DNA of 64,000 nt from Nitrosovibrio sp. Nv17 (GCF_900119085.1 NZ_FPIQ01000012.1:1-64000), one strand, 5' to 3'; shown: positions 47,612 to 58,171, numbered from the stretch's first letter. Made by a program: numbers and translations. The notes: a model not told the origin generated them from the letters alone.

Positions 47612-50407
47612 ATGCATGCCGATCATTCGCGTACCGGAGAGATAGTCGAGTCGGTGCTGCCGTACAGCCGCTACCTGCAGCGCCTGCTGGCGGGCGAGCC
47701 TGGCCTGCGGGAGGATCTCGTGCTTGGACTGCCACATTCCTTCGCACGGGAGGAGATGGAGGATTTCCTCGAAGCGCATGCGGAAGAGGCGCGCACCGAG
47801 GAGGGACTGGATCGCGTCCTGCGTCATCTGCGCAAGCGCGTCATGCTGCGCCTGATCGTGCGTGACCTGGTGGGGACGGCGGATCTGGAGGAGGTGATGG
47901 CCTGCATGACGCATCTGGCGGAAGTCCTCATCGATTTTGCGCTGGTGCGCCATCACGCCTGGCTAGCCGACCCGGACCGTTATGGGCAGCCGCGAGGTGC
48001 CGTGGATGGCATGCCCCAGGAGATGGTGGTCGTCGCCATGGGCAAGCTGGGGGGGGGCGAACTCAACGTCTCTTCGGACGTGGACCTGATATTCGTCTAT
48101 CCGGAAGATGGCGAGACTGACGGGGCCCGCCGCATCTCGAACCATGACTTCTTCGCCCGTCTGGGCCGCAGGCTGATCGCCAGCCTGAACGATCTGACGT
48201 CCGATGGGTATGTTTTCCGCGTGGACATGCGATTGCGGCCGCACGGGGAGAGTGGCCCGCTGGCGGTGAGCTTCGCCATGCTGGAGGACTATTTCATCAG
48301 TCATGGACGGGAATGGGAGCGTTACGCCTGGATCAAGGGCCGCGTCGTGGCGGGTCCCGACGTGGAGGGGGGAACGCTCATGGAGCGTATCGCGCAACCT
48401 TTCGTCTTCCGCAAGTACCTGGATTTCGGCGCCTACGAATCGATGCGCGGCCTGTACGCACAGATTCGCCGGGAAGTCGCGCGACGGGAAATGCGTGGAA
48501 ATATCAAGCTGGGGCCGGGCGGCATCCGTGAGATCGAGTTCATCGCCCAGGTGTTCCAGTTGATACGCGGCGGGCGCGACGCTGATCTGAGGGTCCGCCC
48601 CACCCTGGCCGTACTGGAGCAGCTTAGGATCAAGCGCCAACTGCCGGAAAGCGCGGTCGCACAACTTGCCACGGCCTACTGCTTCCTGCGCGCCCTCGAG
48701 CACCGCCTGCAATACCTGGACGACCAGCAGATCCAGTCGCTGCCGGACGATGCCAACGACCAGGGGCTGATTGCCGCCGCGATGGGATTCTCCGAGCTCG
48801 GCAATTTTCAGCGTGCGCTTGAATGCCACCGTCGCAACGTGACGCTCCACTTCGAGCAGATATTCGCGACACCGCTCGAGACCCCGGCATCCGACTCGGT
48901 GGCCTGGTTGTGGCAGGACCAGGACGGGAGAGCGCCAGGGGGAGAGGATGCCCGCACGTGGTTGGCCAGGATGGGGTTCTCCGATCCGGACCGCGTCCTC
49001 GATCGCCTGCGGGCATTCCGTGCCAGTGTCCGCTACCGGCAGTTGCCCCGATCCAGCGCGAAGCGGGTCGATGCGCTGGTGCCTGCCGTGATCGAGGCAG
49101 CCGCAGGATTCCCTGCTGCCGATGCGACGCTGGAACGCCTGCTGCTGCTGCTCGAGAGCGTCAGCCGCCGTGCTGCCTACCTCGCACTGCTGCGCGAGTA
49201 TCCCCAGGCGCTGGATCGCGTGGCGAGGCTGGTGTCCGCGAGCCGGTGGGCGGGCGACTATCTGTGCCGCCATCCCATCCTGCTGGACGAACTGCTGGGT
49301 ACGGAAGATGCCGGTCAGGCTCCCGACGCCCTTGCATCCGGAAAGAGGCTGATGCGTCAGCTCGAGAGCGCCGGTGCCGCCGCGGAGGACGACACCGAGC
49401 AGAAGATGGACGTGCTGCGCCATTTCCAGCATGCGGAGGTGTTCCGCCTGCTGGCCCGGGACGTGGCGGGGCTGCTGCCGCTGGAGACGCTGAGCGATCG
49501 CCTGAGCGATCTGGCCGACCTGATGCTGGATACCGTGCTGCGCCTGGCCTGGGCGGGGCTGAGAAGGCGGCACCGGGATGTCCCGGCCTTCGGTGTCATC
49601 GGCTATGGAAAGCTTGGCGGCAAGGAGCTGGGCTATGCATCCGACCTCGACATCATATTCCTCTACGACGACGCGCATCCCGACGCGCAGGAGATCTATG
49701 CCAGGCTGTGCCAGCGCATGAATTCCTGGTTGACAAGCCGCACCTCCGCCGGCCTGCTGTATGAAACCGACCTGCGGCTGCGCCCCAATGGAGGCAGCGG
49801 CCTGCTGGTGAGTTCCATCGAGGCCTTCGACCAGTACCAGAAGCACCAGGCTTGGGTGTGGGAGCACCAGGCCCTTACCCGGGCCCGGTTCGTGGCGGGG
49901 GACGAAGGCGTGAGGCGGGCTTTCGACGCCACCCGGGATGCAGTGCTGTCTCGGCGGCGCGATCCGGCGCTCCTTGCAGCCGAGATCCTGCGCATGCGTG
50001 GCAAGATCCGGGAAGCACATCCCAATCCGACGCGGCTGTTCGATGTCAAGCATGACCGCGGCGGCATCATAGACATCGAGTTCATCGTTCAGTACCTGGT
50101 GCTGGGCCATGCATGCGAACATCCCCGGTTGCTTGGCAATATCGGCAACATCGGGCTGCTCAGAACGGCCGGAGAACTTGGGCTGATCCCACGTGACGCG
50201 GCGCAGCGGGTGCTCGACGCCTATCGTGAATTCCGCAGGATACAGCACCGGATACGGCTGGACGGAGAACCGGCGGTCGCGGGAGAATCGCGGGTGGGAA
50301 ACGTCTCGCCATCATCCGTGCGTGTCGAGTCGGCCGGCCTGAAGCGGGAAATCGAGGCGGTGCTGGATTTGTGGGAAGCGGTGTTCGGTACCCGGTGGCC
50401 TGCCTGA
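47612..50407 (+). CDS. glnE: Glutamine synthetase adenylyltransferase/deadenylylase
   Basis: Bifunctional nitrogen regulator that adds and removes AMP on glutamine synthetase. The 931 residues have two nucleotidyltransferase domains: the first with GKLGGGELNVSSDVDLIFVY, the second with GKLGGKELGYASDLDIIFLY; each carries the paired metal aspartates. The RLRPHGESGPLA and RLRPNGGSGLLV motifs follow each site. ATG 47612 is selected because a longer reading adds 38 non-family residues. Control of glutamine synthetase fits an organism exposed to high ammonia. Confidence 0.96.
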   Translation: MHADHSRTGEIVESVLPYSRYLQRLLAGEPGLREDLVLGLPHSFAREEMEDFLEAHAEEARTEEGLDRVLRHLRKRVMLRLIVRDLVGTADLEEVMACMTHLAEVLIDFALVRHHAWLADPDRYGQPRGAVDGMPQEMVVVAMGKLGGGELNVSSDVDLIFVYPEDGETDGARRISNHDFFARLGRRLIASLNDLTSDGYVFRVDMRLRPHGESGPLAVSFAMLEDYFISHGREWERYAWIKGRVVAGPDVEGGTLMERIAQPFVFRKYLDFGAYESMRGLYAQIRREVARREMRGNIKLGPGGIREIEFIAQVFQLIRGGRDADLRVRPTLAVLEQLRIKRQLPESAVAQLATAYCFLRALEHRLQYLDDQQIQSLPDDANDQGLIAAAMGFSELGNFQRALECHRRNVTLHFEQIFATPLETPASDSVAWLWQDQDGRAPGGEDARTWLARMGFSDPDRVLDRLRAFRASVRYRQLPRSSAKRVDALVPAVIEAAAGFPAADATLERLLLLLESVSRRAAYLALLREYPQALDRVARLVSASRWAGDYLCRHPILLDELLGTEDAGQAPDALASGKRLMRQLESAGAAAEDDTEQKMDVLRHFQHAEVFRLLARDVAGLLPLETLSDRLSDLADLMLDTVLRLAWAGLRRRHRDVPAFGVIGYGKLGGKELGYASDLDIIFLYDDAHPDAQEIYARLCQRMNSWLTSRTSAGLLYETDLRLRPNGGSGLLVSSIEAFDQYQKHQAWVWEHQALTRARFVAGDEGVRRAFDATRDAVLSRRRDPALLAAEILRMRGKIREAHPNPTRLFDVKHDRGGIIDIEFIVQYLVLGHACEHPRLLGNIGNIGLLRTAGELGLIPRDAAQRVLDAYREFRRIQHRIRLDGEPAVAGESRVGNVSPSSVRVESAGLKREIEAVLDLWEAVFGTRWPA

Positions 50408-50510
50408 TCCGCCGCCCGGACCGTGCGGCGCGCCCCGCGGATGTGTCCCTTCTTTCAGGCGAAAATGCGCTAGAATAGCGGGATACGCATCTTTCTGGGA
50501 GACTGCTCGA

Positions 50511-51434
50511 ATGTCCATGGCCGACCGCGACGGCGTGATCTGGAGCGACGGGGAAATCATCCCCTGGCGCGAGGCCACCACGCACGTGCTGACTCACACG
50601 CTGCACTATGGCCTGGGTGTTTTCGAGGGACTGCGTGCGTACCGGACTGCGCGGGGTGCCGCGATATTCCGGCTCCAGGAGCATACCGATCGCCTGTTCA
50701 ATTCGGCGCACATCTTCATGATGCGGATACCCTACGACAGGGCGACGTTGATGCAGGCCCAGTGCGACATGGTGAGGCTCAATGGTCTGGAGTCATGCTA
50801 TATCCGGCCGATCGCCTACTACGGATCGGAAGCCATGGGCATTTCCGCCAAGACGCTCACGGTGCATGTGGCCATCGCCGCATGGCCGTGGGGAGCCTAT
50901 CTGGGGGCGGATGGTCTCGAGAACGGCATCCGCGTCAAGACTTCGTCATTCACCCGCCATCACGTCAACATCAACATGTGCCGCGCGAAATCCGTCGCAA
51001 CCTATGCCAATTCCATCCTGGCGCATCAGGAGGTCGCCCACGACGGCTACCACGAGGCGCTGCTGCTGGACGTGGACGGCTACGTGGCGGAAGGCTCGGG
51101 CGAGAACATCTTCATCGTCAAGCATGGCAGGCTCTACACGCCGGACATGACCTCCTGCCTGGAAGGCATCACGCGGGCCTCCATCATCGAACTGGCCGCG
51201 GAGGCGGGCATCCCCGTAATCGAGAAGCGGATTACGCGGGACGAGGTCTACTGTGCCGACGAAGCCTTTTTCACCGGCACTGCGGCCGAGGTCACGCCCA
51301 TCCGCGAACTGGACAACCGGTGCATTGGCAACGGAACGCGCGGGCCGGTGACCGCCAGGCTGCAGGCCATGTTTTTCGACTGCGTCAACGGCAGGGCGGA
51401 ACGGCACGGTAACTGGCTGACCCACGTGGGCTGA
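50511..51434 (+). CDS. ilvE: Branched-chain amino acid aminotransferase
   Basis: PLP fold-type-IV enzyme for Val, Leu and Ile. The 307 residues include LHYGLGVFEGLRAYRT, the region NINMCRAKSVATYANSILAHQEV where the PLP lysine lies in RAKS, AEGSGENIFIV and the phosphate-binding GTAAEVTPIREL. It follows glnE by 103 bp, with CTAGAATAGCGG near 50470 as a possible -10. Confidence 0.96.
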   Translation: MSMADRDGVIWSDGEIIPWREATTHVLTHTLHYGLGVFEGLRAYRTARGAAIFRLQEHTDRLFNSAHIFMMRIPYDRATLMQAQCDMVRLNGLESCYIRPIAYYGSEAMGISAKTLTVHVAIAAWPWGAYLGADGLENGIRVKTSSFTRHHVNINMCRAKSVATYANSILAHQEVAHDGYHEALLLDVDGYVAEGSGENIFIVKHGRLYTPDMTSCLEGITRASIIELAAEAGIPVIEKRITRDEVYCADEAFFTGTAAEVTPIRELDNRCIGNGTRGPVTARLQAMFFDCVNGRAERHGNWLTHVG

Positions 51435-51466
51435 AGGCAGGCGGACACCCTAACGGAAACCCATCG

Positions 51467-51673
51467 ATGCAGAAACCAGCCACCGACAACAGGCAGCGCC
51501 ATATAGAGGTGACGGCGGACGACCTGCCGCTGCACTGTCCCATGCCGTCGATGCTGCTGTGGAACTCCCATCCCCGCGTCTTCCTGCCGATAGAGAAGAC
51601 GGGAGAGGCACTATGTCCCTACTGCGGCACGTACTACACGCTCAAGGGCGGCGCGACCGGCGGCCATCACTGA
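51467..51673 (+). CDS. Small zinc-finger (CHCC) protein
   Basis: A 68-residue protein with the CHCC zinc pattern: Cys in LHCPMP, His in NSHPRVFLP, and CPYCGTYYTLKGG. This matches the bacterial zf-CHCC family related to mitochondrial complex I subunit NDUFS6. The usual neighbour is ilvE, as here. The role in bacteria is not established. Confidence 0.92.
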   Translation: MQKPATDNRQRHIEVTADDLPLHCPMPSMLLWNSHPRVFLPIEKTGEALCPYCGTYYTLKGGATGGHH

Positions 51674-51686
51674 GCGCGGCCCGATC

Positions 51687-53075
51687 ATGCCTTCCATGCC
51701 AGTCCCACCGCCAGAGATCTTCAAGGCCTACGACATCCGCGGAGTTGTCGGCAGCACGCTGACGGCGGCGATCGTCGAGGCGGTGGGGCATGCCATCGGT
51801 TCCGAAGCGCGGGCCCGCGGGCTCGCCTCGATCGCGATCGGGCGGGACGGCCGTCTGTCGGGTCCCGACCTGTCGCAGGCGCTGGCGCGAGGGCTGCTCA
51901 GGAGCGGGGTCGATGTGATCGACGTGGGCATGGTCGCCACGCCCATGCTCTATTTTGCGGCGCATACCCTGTGCGGGTACTCGGGGGTGATGGTGACCGG
52001 CAGCCACAACCCGCCGGACTACAACGGCCTGAAGATGGTGCTGGGAGGCGAGACCCTGGCTGCCGAGTCGATCCAGGCGCTGCGCCGCCGCATCGAGGGC
52101 CGCGATCTGCTCCATGGTGCGGGGGGATATAGCGAGCACGACATTGCGGGCGCCTATCTGCAACGCATCGTGGATGATGTCAAGCTTGCGCGTCCGATGA
52201 AGGTCGTGGTCGACTGCGGCAACGGCGTGGCCGGCGCCTATGCCCCTGCCCTGTATCGCGGACTGGGATGCGAAGTGGTGGAATTGTTCTGTGAAGTGGA
52301 TGGCGCTTTTCCCAATCATCACCCCGATCCTTCCGTGCCGGAGAACCTGCGCGATCTGATCCAGGCGATCTCGCGCACTGGCGCGGAGATCGGGCTGGCT
52401 TTCGATGGCGACGGGGACCGGGTGGGCGTCGTCACGCGCGATGGCCGCATCATCTATCCGGATCGCCAGCTGATGCTGTTCGCCGCCGATGTGCTGTCCC
52501 GGAACCCGGGAGCTCGCGTCATCTTCGACGTGAAGTGCACCCGCAACCTGACGCCGTGGATCGAACGGCATGGCGGAGAGGCGGTCATGTGGAAGACCGG
52601 GCACTCCTTCATCAAGGGCAAGCTGAAGGAGACGGGTGCGCTGCTGGCGGGCGAGATGAGCGGGCACATCTTCTTCAAGGAGCGCTGGTATGGATTCGAC
52701 GACGGCCTGTACGCGGGTGCGCGCCTGCTGGAACTGCTCAGTCGCCACGAGGAGGGGGGCGCTGCCGTCTGGGACGGCATTCCCGACGCCGTCAGCACGC
52801 CTGAGCTGCAGATTCGGCTGAATGAGGGCGAGAACTACGAGGTGATCGCCCGACTGCAGGCTTCGGCGCGCTTCGACGATCCGCAGCGCATCATCACGAC
52901 GGACGGCTTGCGGGTCGAGTACCGCGATGGCTTCGGCCTGGCTCGTTCGTCCAACACCATGCCCGTGATCGTGCTGCGCTTCGAGGCCGACGACGAAGCG
53001 GCCCTGAGGCGCATCCAGGAAGACTTTCGCCGCGCCATCCTGCAGGCCGCGCCGCACGCGGTGCTGCCCTATTGA
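51687..53075 (+). CDS. algC: Phosphomannomutase/phosphoglucomutase
   Basis: A 462-residue hexose-phosphate mutase supplying mannose-1-P or glucose-1-P for LPS, exopolysaccharide or glycogen. Motifs: IFKAYDIRGVVG, the phosphoserine loop VMVTGSHNPPDYNGLKM, the metal-binding DGDGDRVGVV and the sugar-binding GEMSGHIFFKERW, plus RSSNTMP phosphate site. It is named after the Pseudomonas enzyme; a symbol such as manB is equally defensible. It overlaps the convergent GH13 stop by 7 bp. Confidence 0.93.
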   Translation: MPSMPVPPPEIFKAYDIRGVVGSTLTAAIVEAVGHAIGSEARARGLASIAIGRDGRLSGPDLSQALARGLLRSGVDVIDVGMVATPMLYFAAHTLCGYSGVMVTGSHNPPDYNGLKMVLGGETLAAESIQALRRRIEGRDLLHGAGGYSEHDIAGAYLQRIVDDVKLARPMKVVVDCGNGVAGAYAPALYRGLGCEVVELFCEVDGAFPNHHPDPSVPENLRDLIQAISRTGAEIGLAFDGDGDRVGVVTRDGRIIYPDRQLMLFAADVLSRNPGARVIFDVKCTRNLTPWIERHGGEAVMWKTGHSFIKGKLKETGALLAGEMSGHIFFKERWYGFDDGLYAGARLLELLSRHEEGGAAVWDGIPDAVSTPELQIRLNEGENYEVIARLQASARFDDPQRIITTDGLRVEYRDGFGLARSSNTMPVIVLRFEADDEAALRRIQEDFRRAILQAAPHAVLPY

Positions 53076-54592
53076 TCCGTATCCCGCTGCGGCGTTTCCC
53101 CGGTGTCGCGCGCCTCTCCGATTGCGAACACGTGGCAGGCCCATGCCGGGACGTCGAGGTAGAGTCCGCTTGCCTGCAGGTCGTCTCCGTCACGCAGGTG
53201 GGTTTCCATGCCCATGCGGTCGCGCAGCCGCCATGTCTTCCCTCCAAGGTCGTTCCAGGACGAAAGGGTGACATAGCACTGGCCGGGGTGGTCCGAGAGA
53301 TTGACAGCGACCAGGTACTTCTCTCCATGCCGCCCGCTCCACGCATAGGCGACGAAATCCTCTGCCGTGTGGTTGCCATCCCATGCCGGGCGGCATGCCA
53401 GCAGCACCCAGCCGCCGTCGCGCACGGCAGGGTCGCGCAGGCATGCCAGCAGCCTTTGGTAGAAATCCGCAACTGCGGCATCGACAGGTTCCGCCGGTCC
53501 ACGCTCCAGGTGAACCGGAACGCGCACCTTGCGCCCCTGGAGTTGGCCGTGGTGGAAAAAGCGCAGCCCCGGCGCCAGGTAGGTGACGGTCGCCGCGGCC
53601 CGATGGGCGGGCGGCGTGAACACCGCCGCCGCACGCGGCTCGTCGTGGTTTTCGAGGAAGCGCGCCAGCCTGTCCTGGAAATCGGAACCAGCCAGGAGAT
53701 GTTCGCGCACCGGGCGGGCGTGCAGGGCACGCAGCCGATCGTAGAGCCGCTTGTCGTAGGTGTAGTCGAATCCCTGCTGCTGCAGCGTCCATTCCAGATC
53801 CCAGTACACTTCGGCGAGAAACAGGAATCCCGGCATCTCCGCGTGCAGGCGTTGCGTCACGCCTGGCCAGAAGGGTTCGGTGCGGATGCCCCAGGTGCGT
53901 TCGAAGACCTCCGGCAGGATGAGCATCGCCATGTCGCAGCGTACGCCATCGCAGCGCAGGGCGACGGCGTGCAGTACCCGGCGCATGGCGGCCCGGAGGT
54001 CAGGATTGCCATAGTTCAGCTGGAGCGTGTCCGGCCAGGCGGGGAAGTACGGATCGCGCCCGTGGGCGAGAATCCGGACCTCCTCGGGTGTCGTGATGCG
54101 GCAGTAGTCGCCGGGAGAATCCGTCAGTTGCGCTTCATTGCCATTGATGTAGTAGTCCGGGTGACTGATTGTCCAGCGGTGGTCGAGGGCTGTGTGATTG
54201 GGTACGAAATCGAGGATCAGGCGCAGCCCTCGGTGGTTGAGCCGGCGCCGCAGGCGGTCAAGTGCCTCGTCGCCGCCGAGGGCTGCGTGTCCCCGGTAGT
54301 CCTGGATCGCGAAGCAGGATCCGCAGACGTCGGACGCCTGAAAATCGGGGAGCGCGCGACGATACTCCTCCAGCCATTCTGGATGGGTGGCCGATACGCG
54401 CCGGCCGGCCGGGCCCGTCTGCCATGCGCCCATGCACCAGATCAGATCGAATCCGGCCTCGGCCCAGCCGCCGAGGTCGATATCGGGGATGTCGTCCAGC
54501 GTGGCGGGGCGGCCCAGTGCGGCAGCACGCTCGGACAGGTAGTGGCGGACATCGATCTGGAGCAGGGTGGGGTAGCGGGATCGGGTTTTCAT
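53069..54592 (-). CDS. GH13 alpha-amylase-family enzyme
   Basis: A 507-residue alpha-glucan-acting enzyme. GH13 motifs: LDFVPNHTALDH (region I), GVRCDMAML with the nucleophile Asp (region II), AEVYWDLEW with the acid/base Glu (region III), and ENHDEPR (region IV). There is no signal peptide, so it is likely cytoplasmic. Substrate cannot be fixed; glycogen, maltodextrin, trehalose or sucrose metabolism are all possible. It sits alone beside phosphoglucomutase, without other glycogen genes. The GTG or ATG start at 54592 gives a short N-terminus typical of the group. Confidence 0.9.
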   Translation of the reverse strand: MKTRSRYPTLLQIDVRHYLSERAAALGRPATLDDIPDIDLGGWAEAGFDLIWCMGAWQTGPAGRRVSATHPEWLEEYRRALPDFQASDVCGSCFAIQDYRGHAALGGDEALDRLRRRLNHRGLRLILDFVPNHTALDHRWTISHPDYYINGNEAQLTDSPGDYCRITTPEEVRILAHGRDPYFPAWPDTLQLNYGNPDLRAAMRRVLHAVALRCDGVRCDMAMLILPEVFERTWGIRTEPFWPGVTQRLHAEMPGFLFLAEVYWDLEWTLQQQGFDYTYDKRLYDRLRALHARPVREHLLAGSDFQDRLARFLENHDEPRAAAVFTPPAHRAAATVTYLAPGLRFFHHGQLQGRKVRVPVHLERGPAEPVDAAVADFYQRLLACLRDPAVRDGGWVLLACRPAWDGNHTAEDFVAYAWSGRHGEKYLVAVNLSDHPGQCYVTLSSWNDLGGKTWRLRDRMGMETHLRDGDDLQASGLYLDVPAWACHVFAIGEARDTGETPQRDTDQ

Positions 54593-54756
54593 CGGATCGT
54601 TCCGAGCGGCGATACGGCCGGGTTTCCCCTGCTTCGCTATGGCCCGCCGTTTCGATCACCCAAACTTCATCCCATCTTTGGTAAACTCTCGCGGCAGGCG
54701 TACAGGAATTCCGGTGGCTTGAGAATCCAGCATAACATATCGATCGGAAGCATGGC

Positions 54757-55248
54757 ATGATCAAGGTTCTTTTCGTGTGTATGGGCAATATCTGCCGTTC
54801 ACCGACCGCGGAAGCGGTATTCCGGCACCAGGTAAGGCTGGCAGGGCTCGGTGATGCCATTCATGTCGATTCCGCGGGCACCCATGACTTCCACGTGGGA
54901 AATCCGCCGGATGAGCGTGCCCAGAAGGCGGCGCAGCGGCGTGGCTACGATACCCGGGGATTGCAGGCGCGCCGGGTCAGCCGGCGGGACTTCGAGACGT
55001 TCGACTATATCCTGGCAATGGACCAGGACAATCTCGCCGTGCTCGAACGGGAATGTCCCGACCGGCACAGCCACAAGCTGGGATTGCTGATGCAGTACAG
55101 CAACACATTCTCCCAGGGGATGAAGGAGGTGCCGGATCCTTATTTTGGCGGGCAGCAGGGTTTCGAGCATGTTCTCGACCTGGTGGAGGAAGCAGGAAGG
55201 AATCTGCTCGACCAGATTTGCAGCGAAAGGATGACGCGTCTTCCCTGA
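54757..55248 (+). CDS. Low-molecular-weight protein-tyrosine phosphatase
   Basis: A 163-residue phosphatase with the P-loop near the N-terminus (VCMGNICRSPTAEAVF; CX5R) and the general-acid aspartate in VPDPYFGG. Such proteins dephosphorylate tyrosine kinases of exopolysaccharide export or act more broadly. No kinase is adjacent. It is convergent with rne. Confidence 0.94.
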   Translation: MIKVLFVCMGNICRSPTAEAVFRHQVRLAGLGDAIHVDSAGTHDFHVGNPPDERAQKAAQRRGYDTRGLQARRVSRRDFETFDYILAMDQDNLAVLERECPDRHSHKLGLLMQYSNTFSQGMKEVPDPYFGGQQGFEHVLDLVEEAGRNLLDQICSERMTRLP

Positions 55249-55269
55249 TCCGGCCGGGCCGTGAGAGGT

Positions 55270-55295
55270 GCCGCAAGCACGGCAGTGCTTGCGGC
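55270..55295. terminator. Strong hairpin between convergent phosphatase gene and rne
   Basis: GCCGCAAGCAC (55270-55280) pairs perfectly with GTGCTTGCGGC (55285-55295) around GGCA, 21 bp after the phosphatase stop and 11 bp from the rne stop. There is no T-run on either strand. Confidence 0.6.
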
Positions 55296-55306
55296 TGAAG
55301 GAATAT

Positions 55307-58042
55307 CTAGTCGTGCGTTTCGACCTGTACCAGTGGTTCGTCGTGTTCCACTCGCGGGGCAGGGGTTGTGCGCCTGCGCCGCCGGCCGCCAGCAACGGGT
55401 GGCGTTTCATTGTCGGTCTCCATCACGCTGGTCTTGTCCGGCAGGGTCTCGATCATGATCAGGCCGCTTCCCGCCAGATCGACATCGGCGGGGACCGGGA
55501 GCGGCTCCGGCGAGGATGCGCGTGATTCAGGAACGGATTCGCCGGCGGCCGCTGGCATGGATATGGGTGCGCTATCCCGCATCTCCGTGATCTCCTCGAT
55601 CGAAACGGGTGCGGCTTCCGCAGCGGGCAAGGCTTTCGGTAGTGGTGATTCCGTCACCGGTTCTCCCAGGGATCGGGGCGTGCCGTGTCCGGCGATGGCC
55701 CCGGCCGATACCGCTGTGGTGGGTTCGACAGGATGCCTCGGTGCCGTTTCTGGTCCGGCTGCCGAGGTGTGGGCTGCCGCCGTCCCGGGATGCGGATGGG
55801 TCGTCGGCAATGTGGCTGTGGCCGCTATACTCTCCGGGGATGTGGCAGAAGCGGCTGTGGTTGCCGGGTCTTTTCCAGCCGGGGCGTGAACATTTGATCT
55901 GGATGGGAGATTCTGCCCATTGGCTTGCCTGCTTTCGATGGCGGTATGCTCGGAGCGTTCCCGTGCTTTTCCGCCACGGCGCCGGCGCCGGCTGCTTTCC
56001 TCCCCGGATGACACCGGCTCGCCGTTTGCGGATCGCTGCTCCTCGCCTGCTGAGGGTTTGACCTCGCGCTTCTTCTCCTCACGAGGTGCGCGGAGGGGTT
56101 TTTTCTGGCTGGCGCGCTCGCCCTGGGGTTTTGTTTCACGCCGTGGTGCCGACTCCATGGCTGAGGCGGAAGCAGGCGCCGCATCGCTGCCGTGGCCGTC
56201 GCGGGTGCGCTGGCCGGCACGAACCGGCTTGCTCGAGTGTTCGCCATCACGGCTGCGGTCACGTCGACCGTGTCCCCGTTCCGGCCGTGGTGCCACGGCC
56301 GGAACGGGCGGTGGCAAGGATGTCCGCTCCCCGCCCCCTATCTGCCTGAACCAGCCCAGCATCCGGTCCAGGAGAGAGTGCTCCACGGGGGCAGGGCGAA
56401 TCCCTTCAAGTTCACGTACCGGTGCAGGTTGTGAGGGCGTGATGCCGCGTACTGCCGCCTGCGGCCGCTGCGGCCTGGCTTCCTGTGCTGCCGGCAAAAT
56501 GGCTTCTGGCGCGGGATTGGGGTTTTCCACCAGCTCATAGCTGGTCTGGATACCGCCAGGCTTGATCTCGTCGTGGCGCAGGCGCGTGACGCTGTAGTTC
56601 GGGGTTTCCAGATGCAGGTTCGGGATCAGCACGATATTGACTTTCAGGCGTGCCTCGATGGCGTGGATATCGGCCCGTTTCTCGTTCAGCAGGTAGGTGG
56701 CGGCGTCGACCGGCACCTGGACGTGGAGCACCGCGGTATTCTCCTTCATCGCCTCTTCCTGAATGATCCGCAGGATGTGCAGCGCGGAGGAGTCGGTACT
56801 GCGGATGTGTCCGGTGCCGTGGCAGCGGGGACAGGAAATGTAGCTGCTTTCGCCCAGTGAGGGACGCAGCCGCTGGCGCGACAATTCAAGCAGCCCGAAG
56901 CGGGAGATCTTTCCCGTTTGAACGCGGGCGCGATCGTAGCGCAGCGACTCGTGCAGGCGATTCTCCACTTCCCGCTGATTGCGCGCGACTTCCATGTCGA
57001 TGAAGTCGATCACGATCAGCCCACCCAGGTCGCGCAGGCGCAGCTGCCGTGCAATCTCGTCGGCGGCTTCCAGATTGGTATTCAATGCGGTCTGCTCGAT
57101 GTCGGTGCCGCGCGTGGCACGCGCCGAATTGACGTCGATCGATACCAGGGCCTCGGTATGGTCGATGATGATGGCGCCGCCGGAAGGCAGCGTCACCTGC
57201 CGCGAGTAGGCGGTCTCGATCTGGTGCTCGATCTGGAAACGGGAGAACAGCGGCACGTCGTCCCGGTAGAGCTTGACGCGGTTCACGTTGGCCGGCATGA
57301 CATGGCTCATGAACTGGCAGGCCTGTTCGTGAATGCTTTCAGTATCGATCAGGATTTCGCCGATTTCCTGGTGAAAATAATCCCGAATGGCACGGATGAC
57401 CAAGCTGCTTTCCTGATAGATCAGGAAAGCGCCGCTCTGGCTCTTCGACGCATCCTCGATGGCCCGCCACAGCTGCAGGAGATAGTTGAGATCCCACTGC
57501 AGTTCCTCCTCGCTGCGTCCGATGCCGGCGGTCCGGGCGATGATGCTCATTCCCGGGGGAACATCCAGCTTCGACATGACATCGCGGAGTTCCGCGCGGT
57601 CCTCGCCTTCGATGCGGCGCGACACGCCGCCCCCGCGGGGATTGTTGGGCATCAGCACCAGATAGCGGCCCGCCAGCGAGATGTAGGTGGTGAGTGCGGC
57701 GCCCTTGGTTCCCCGCTCGTCCTTGTCCACTTGCACGATGAGCTCCTGCCCCTCGTGCAATGCATCCTGCACGCGTACCCGGCTGGATGCCGAATCCACG
57801 CCGTCCTTGAAGTACGAGCGGGAAATTTCCTTGAACGGGAGAAAACCGTGACGTTCGCCGCCATATTCGACAAAGGCGGCCTCGAGACTGGGCTCAAGGC
57901 GGGTGACTACCGCCTTGTAGATGTTGCTCTTGCGTTGTTCCTTGCCGGCGGATTCAATGTCTAGGTCGATGAGCTTCTGACCGTCGACAATGGCGACACG
58001 GAGTTCCTCCGGCTGTGTCGCATTGAATAGCATGCGTTTCAT
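55307..58042 (-). CDS. rne: Ribonuclease E
   Basis: Endoribonuclease central to mRNA decay and rRNA/tRNA processing, 911 residues. Catalytic half (about 1-500): S1 domain ([20 protein letters not shown]), 5' sensor, the DNase-I-like site with the two metal aspartates in [12 protein letters not shown] and VIDFIDM, and the zinc-link CPRCHGTGH. The C-terminal half is long, low-complexity and rich in Pro, Ala, Arg and Glu (degradosome scaffold); it contains arginine-rich RNA-binding stretches ([19 protein letters not shown]). A structured 560-bp gap precedes it. Confidence 0.97.
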   Translation of the reverse strand: MKRMLFNATQPEELRVAIVDGQKLIDLDIESAGKEQRKSNIYKAVVTRLEPSLEAAFVEYGGERHGFLPFKEISRSYFKDGVDSASSRVRVQDALHEGQELIVQVDKDERGTKGAALTTYISLAGRYLVLMPNNPRGGGVSRRIEGEDRAELRDVMSKLDVPPGMSIIARTAGIGRSEEELQWDLNYLLQLWRAIEDASKSQSGAFLIYQESSLVIRAIRDYFHQEIGEILIDTESIHEQACQFMSHVMPANVNRVKLYRDDVPLFSRFQIEHQIETAYSRQVTLPSGGAIIIDHTEALVSIDVNSARATRGTDIEQTALNTNLEAADEIARQLRLRDLGGLIVIDFIDMEVARNQREVENRLHESLRYDRARVQTGKISRFGLLELSRQRLRPSLGESSYISCPRCHGTGHIRSTDSSALHILRIIQEEAMKENTAVLHVQVPVDAATYLLNEKRADIHAIEARLKVNIVLIPNLHLETPNYSVTRLRHDEIKPGGIQTSYELVENPNPAPEAILPAAQEARPQRPQAAVRGITPSQPAPVRELEGIRPAPVEHSLLDRMLGWFRQIGGGERTSLPPPVPAVAPRPERGHGRRDRSRDGEHSSKPVRAGQRTRDGHGSDAAPASASAMESAPRRETKPQGERASQKKPLRAPREEKKREVKPSAGEEQRSANGEPVSSGEESSRRRRRGGKARERSEHTAIESRQANGQNLPSRSNVHAPAGKDPATTAASATSPESIAATATLPTTHPHPGTAAAHTSAAGPETAPRHPVEPTTAVSAGAIAGHGTPRSLGEPVTESPLPKALPAAEAAPVSIEEITEMRDSAPISMPAAAGESVPESRASSPEPLPVPADVDLAGSGLIMIETLPDKTSVMETDNETPPVAGGRRRRRTTPAPRVEHDEPLVQVETHD

Positions 58043-58158
58043 TATATGTCTCCCGCGCTCAGTTCACGGGGGGACAGCCTACGCGCGGGGAGACTGCATC
58101 CGGCGCGCGTATACGAGATTGTCAGTCGGGCAGCTTCATCATATGGGACTTGGCTATG

Positions 58159-58171
58159 TTGGTGAACGATG
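58159..58171 (+). repeat. 13-bp repeat, copy 1, in rne upstream region
   Basis: TTGGTGAACGATG at 58159-58171 is identical to 58474-58486. Copy 1 lies about 120 bp before the rne start on the leader side. Confidence 0.7.

Noticed and set aside
47963-50248. 761-codon minus-strand frame within glnE
   Set aside because: Shadow frame; Gln/His-rich composition and no recognisable domain.
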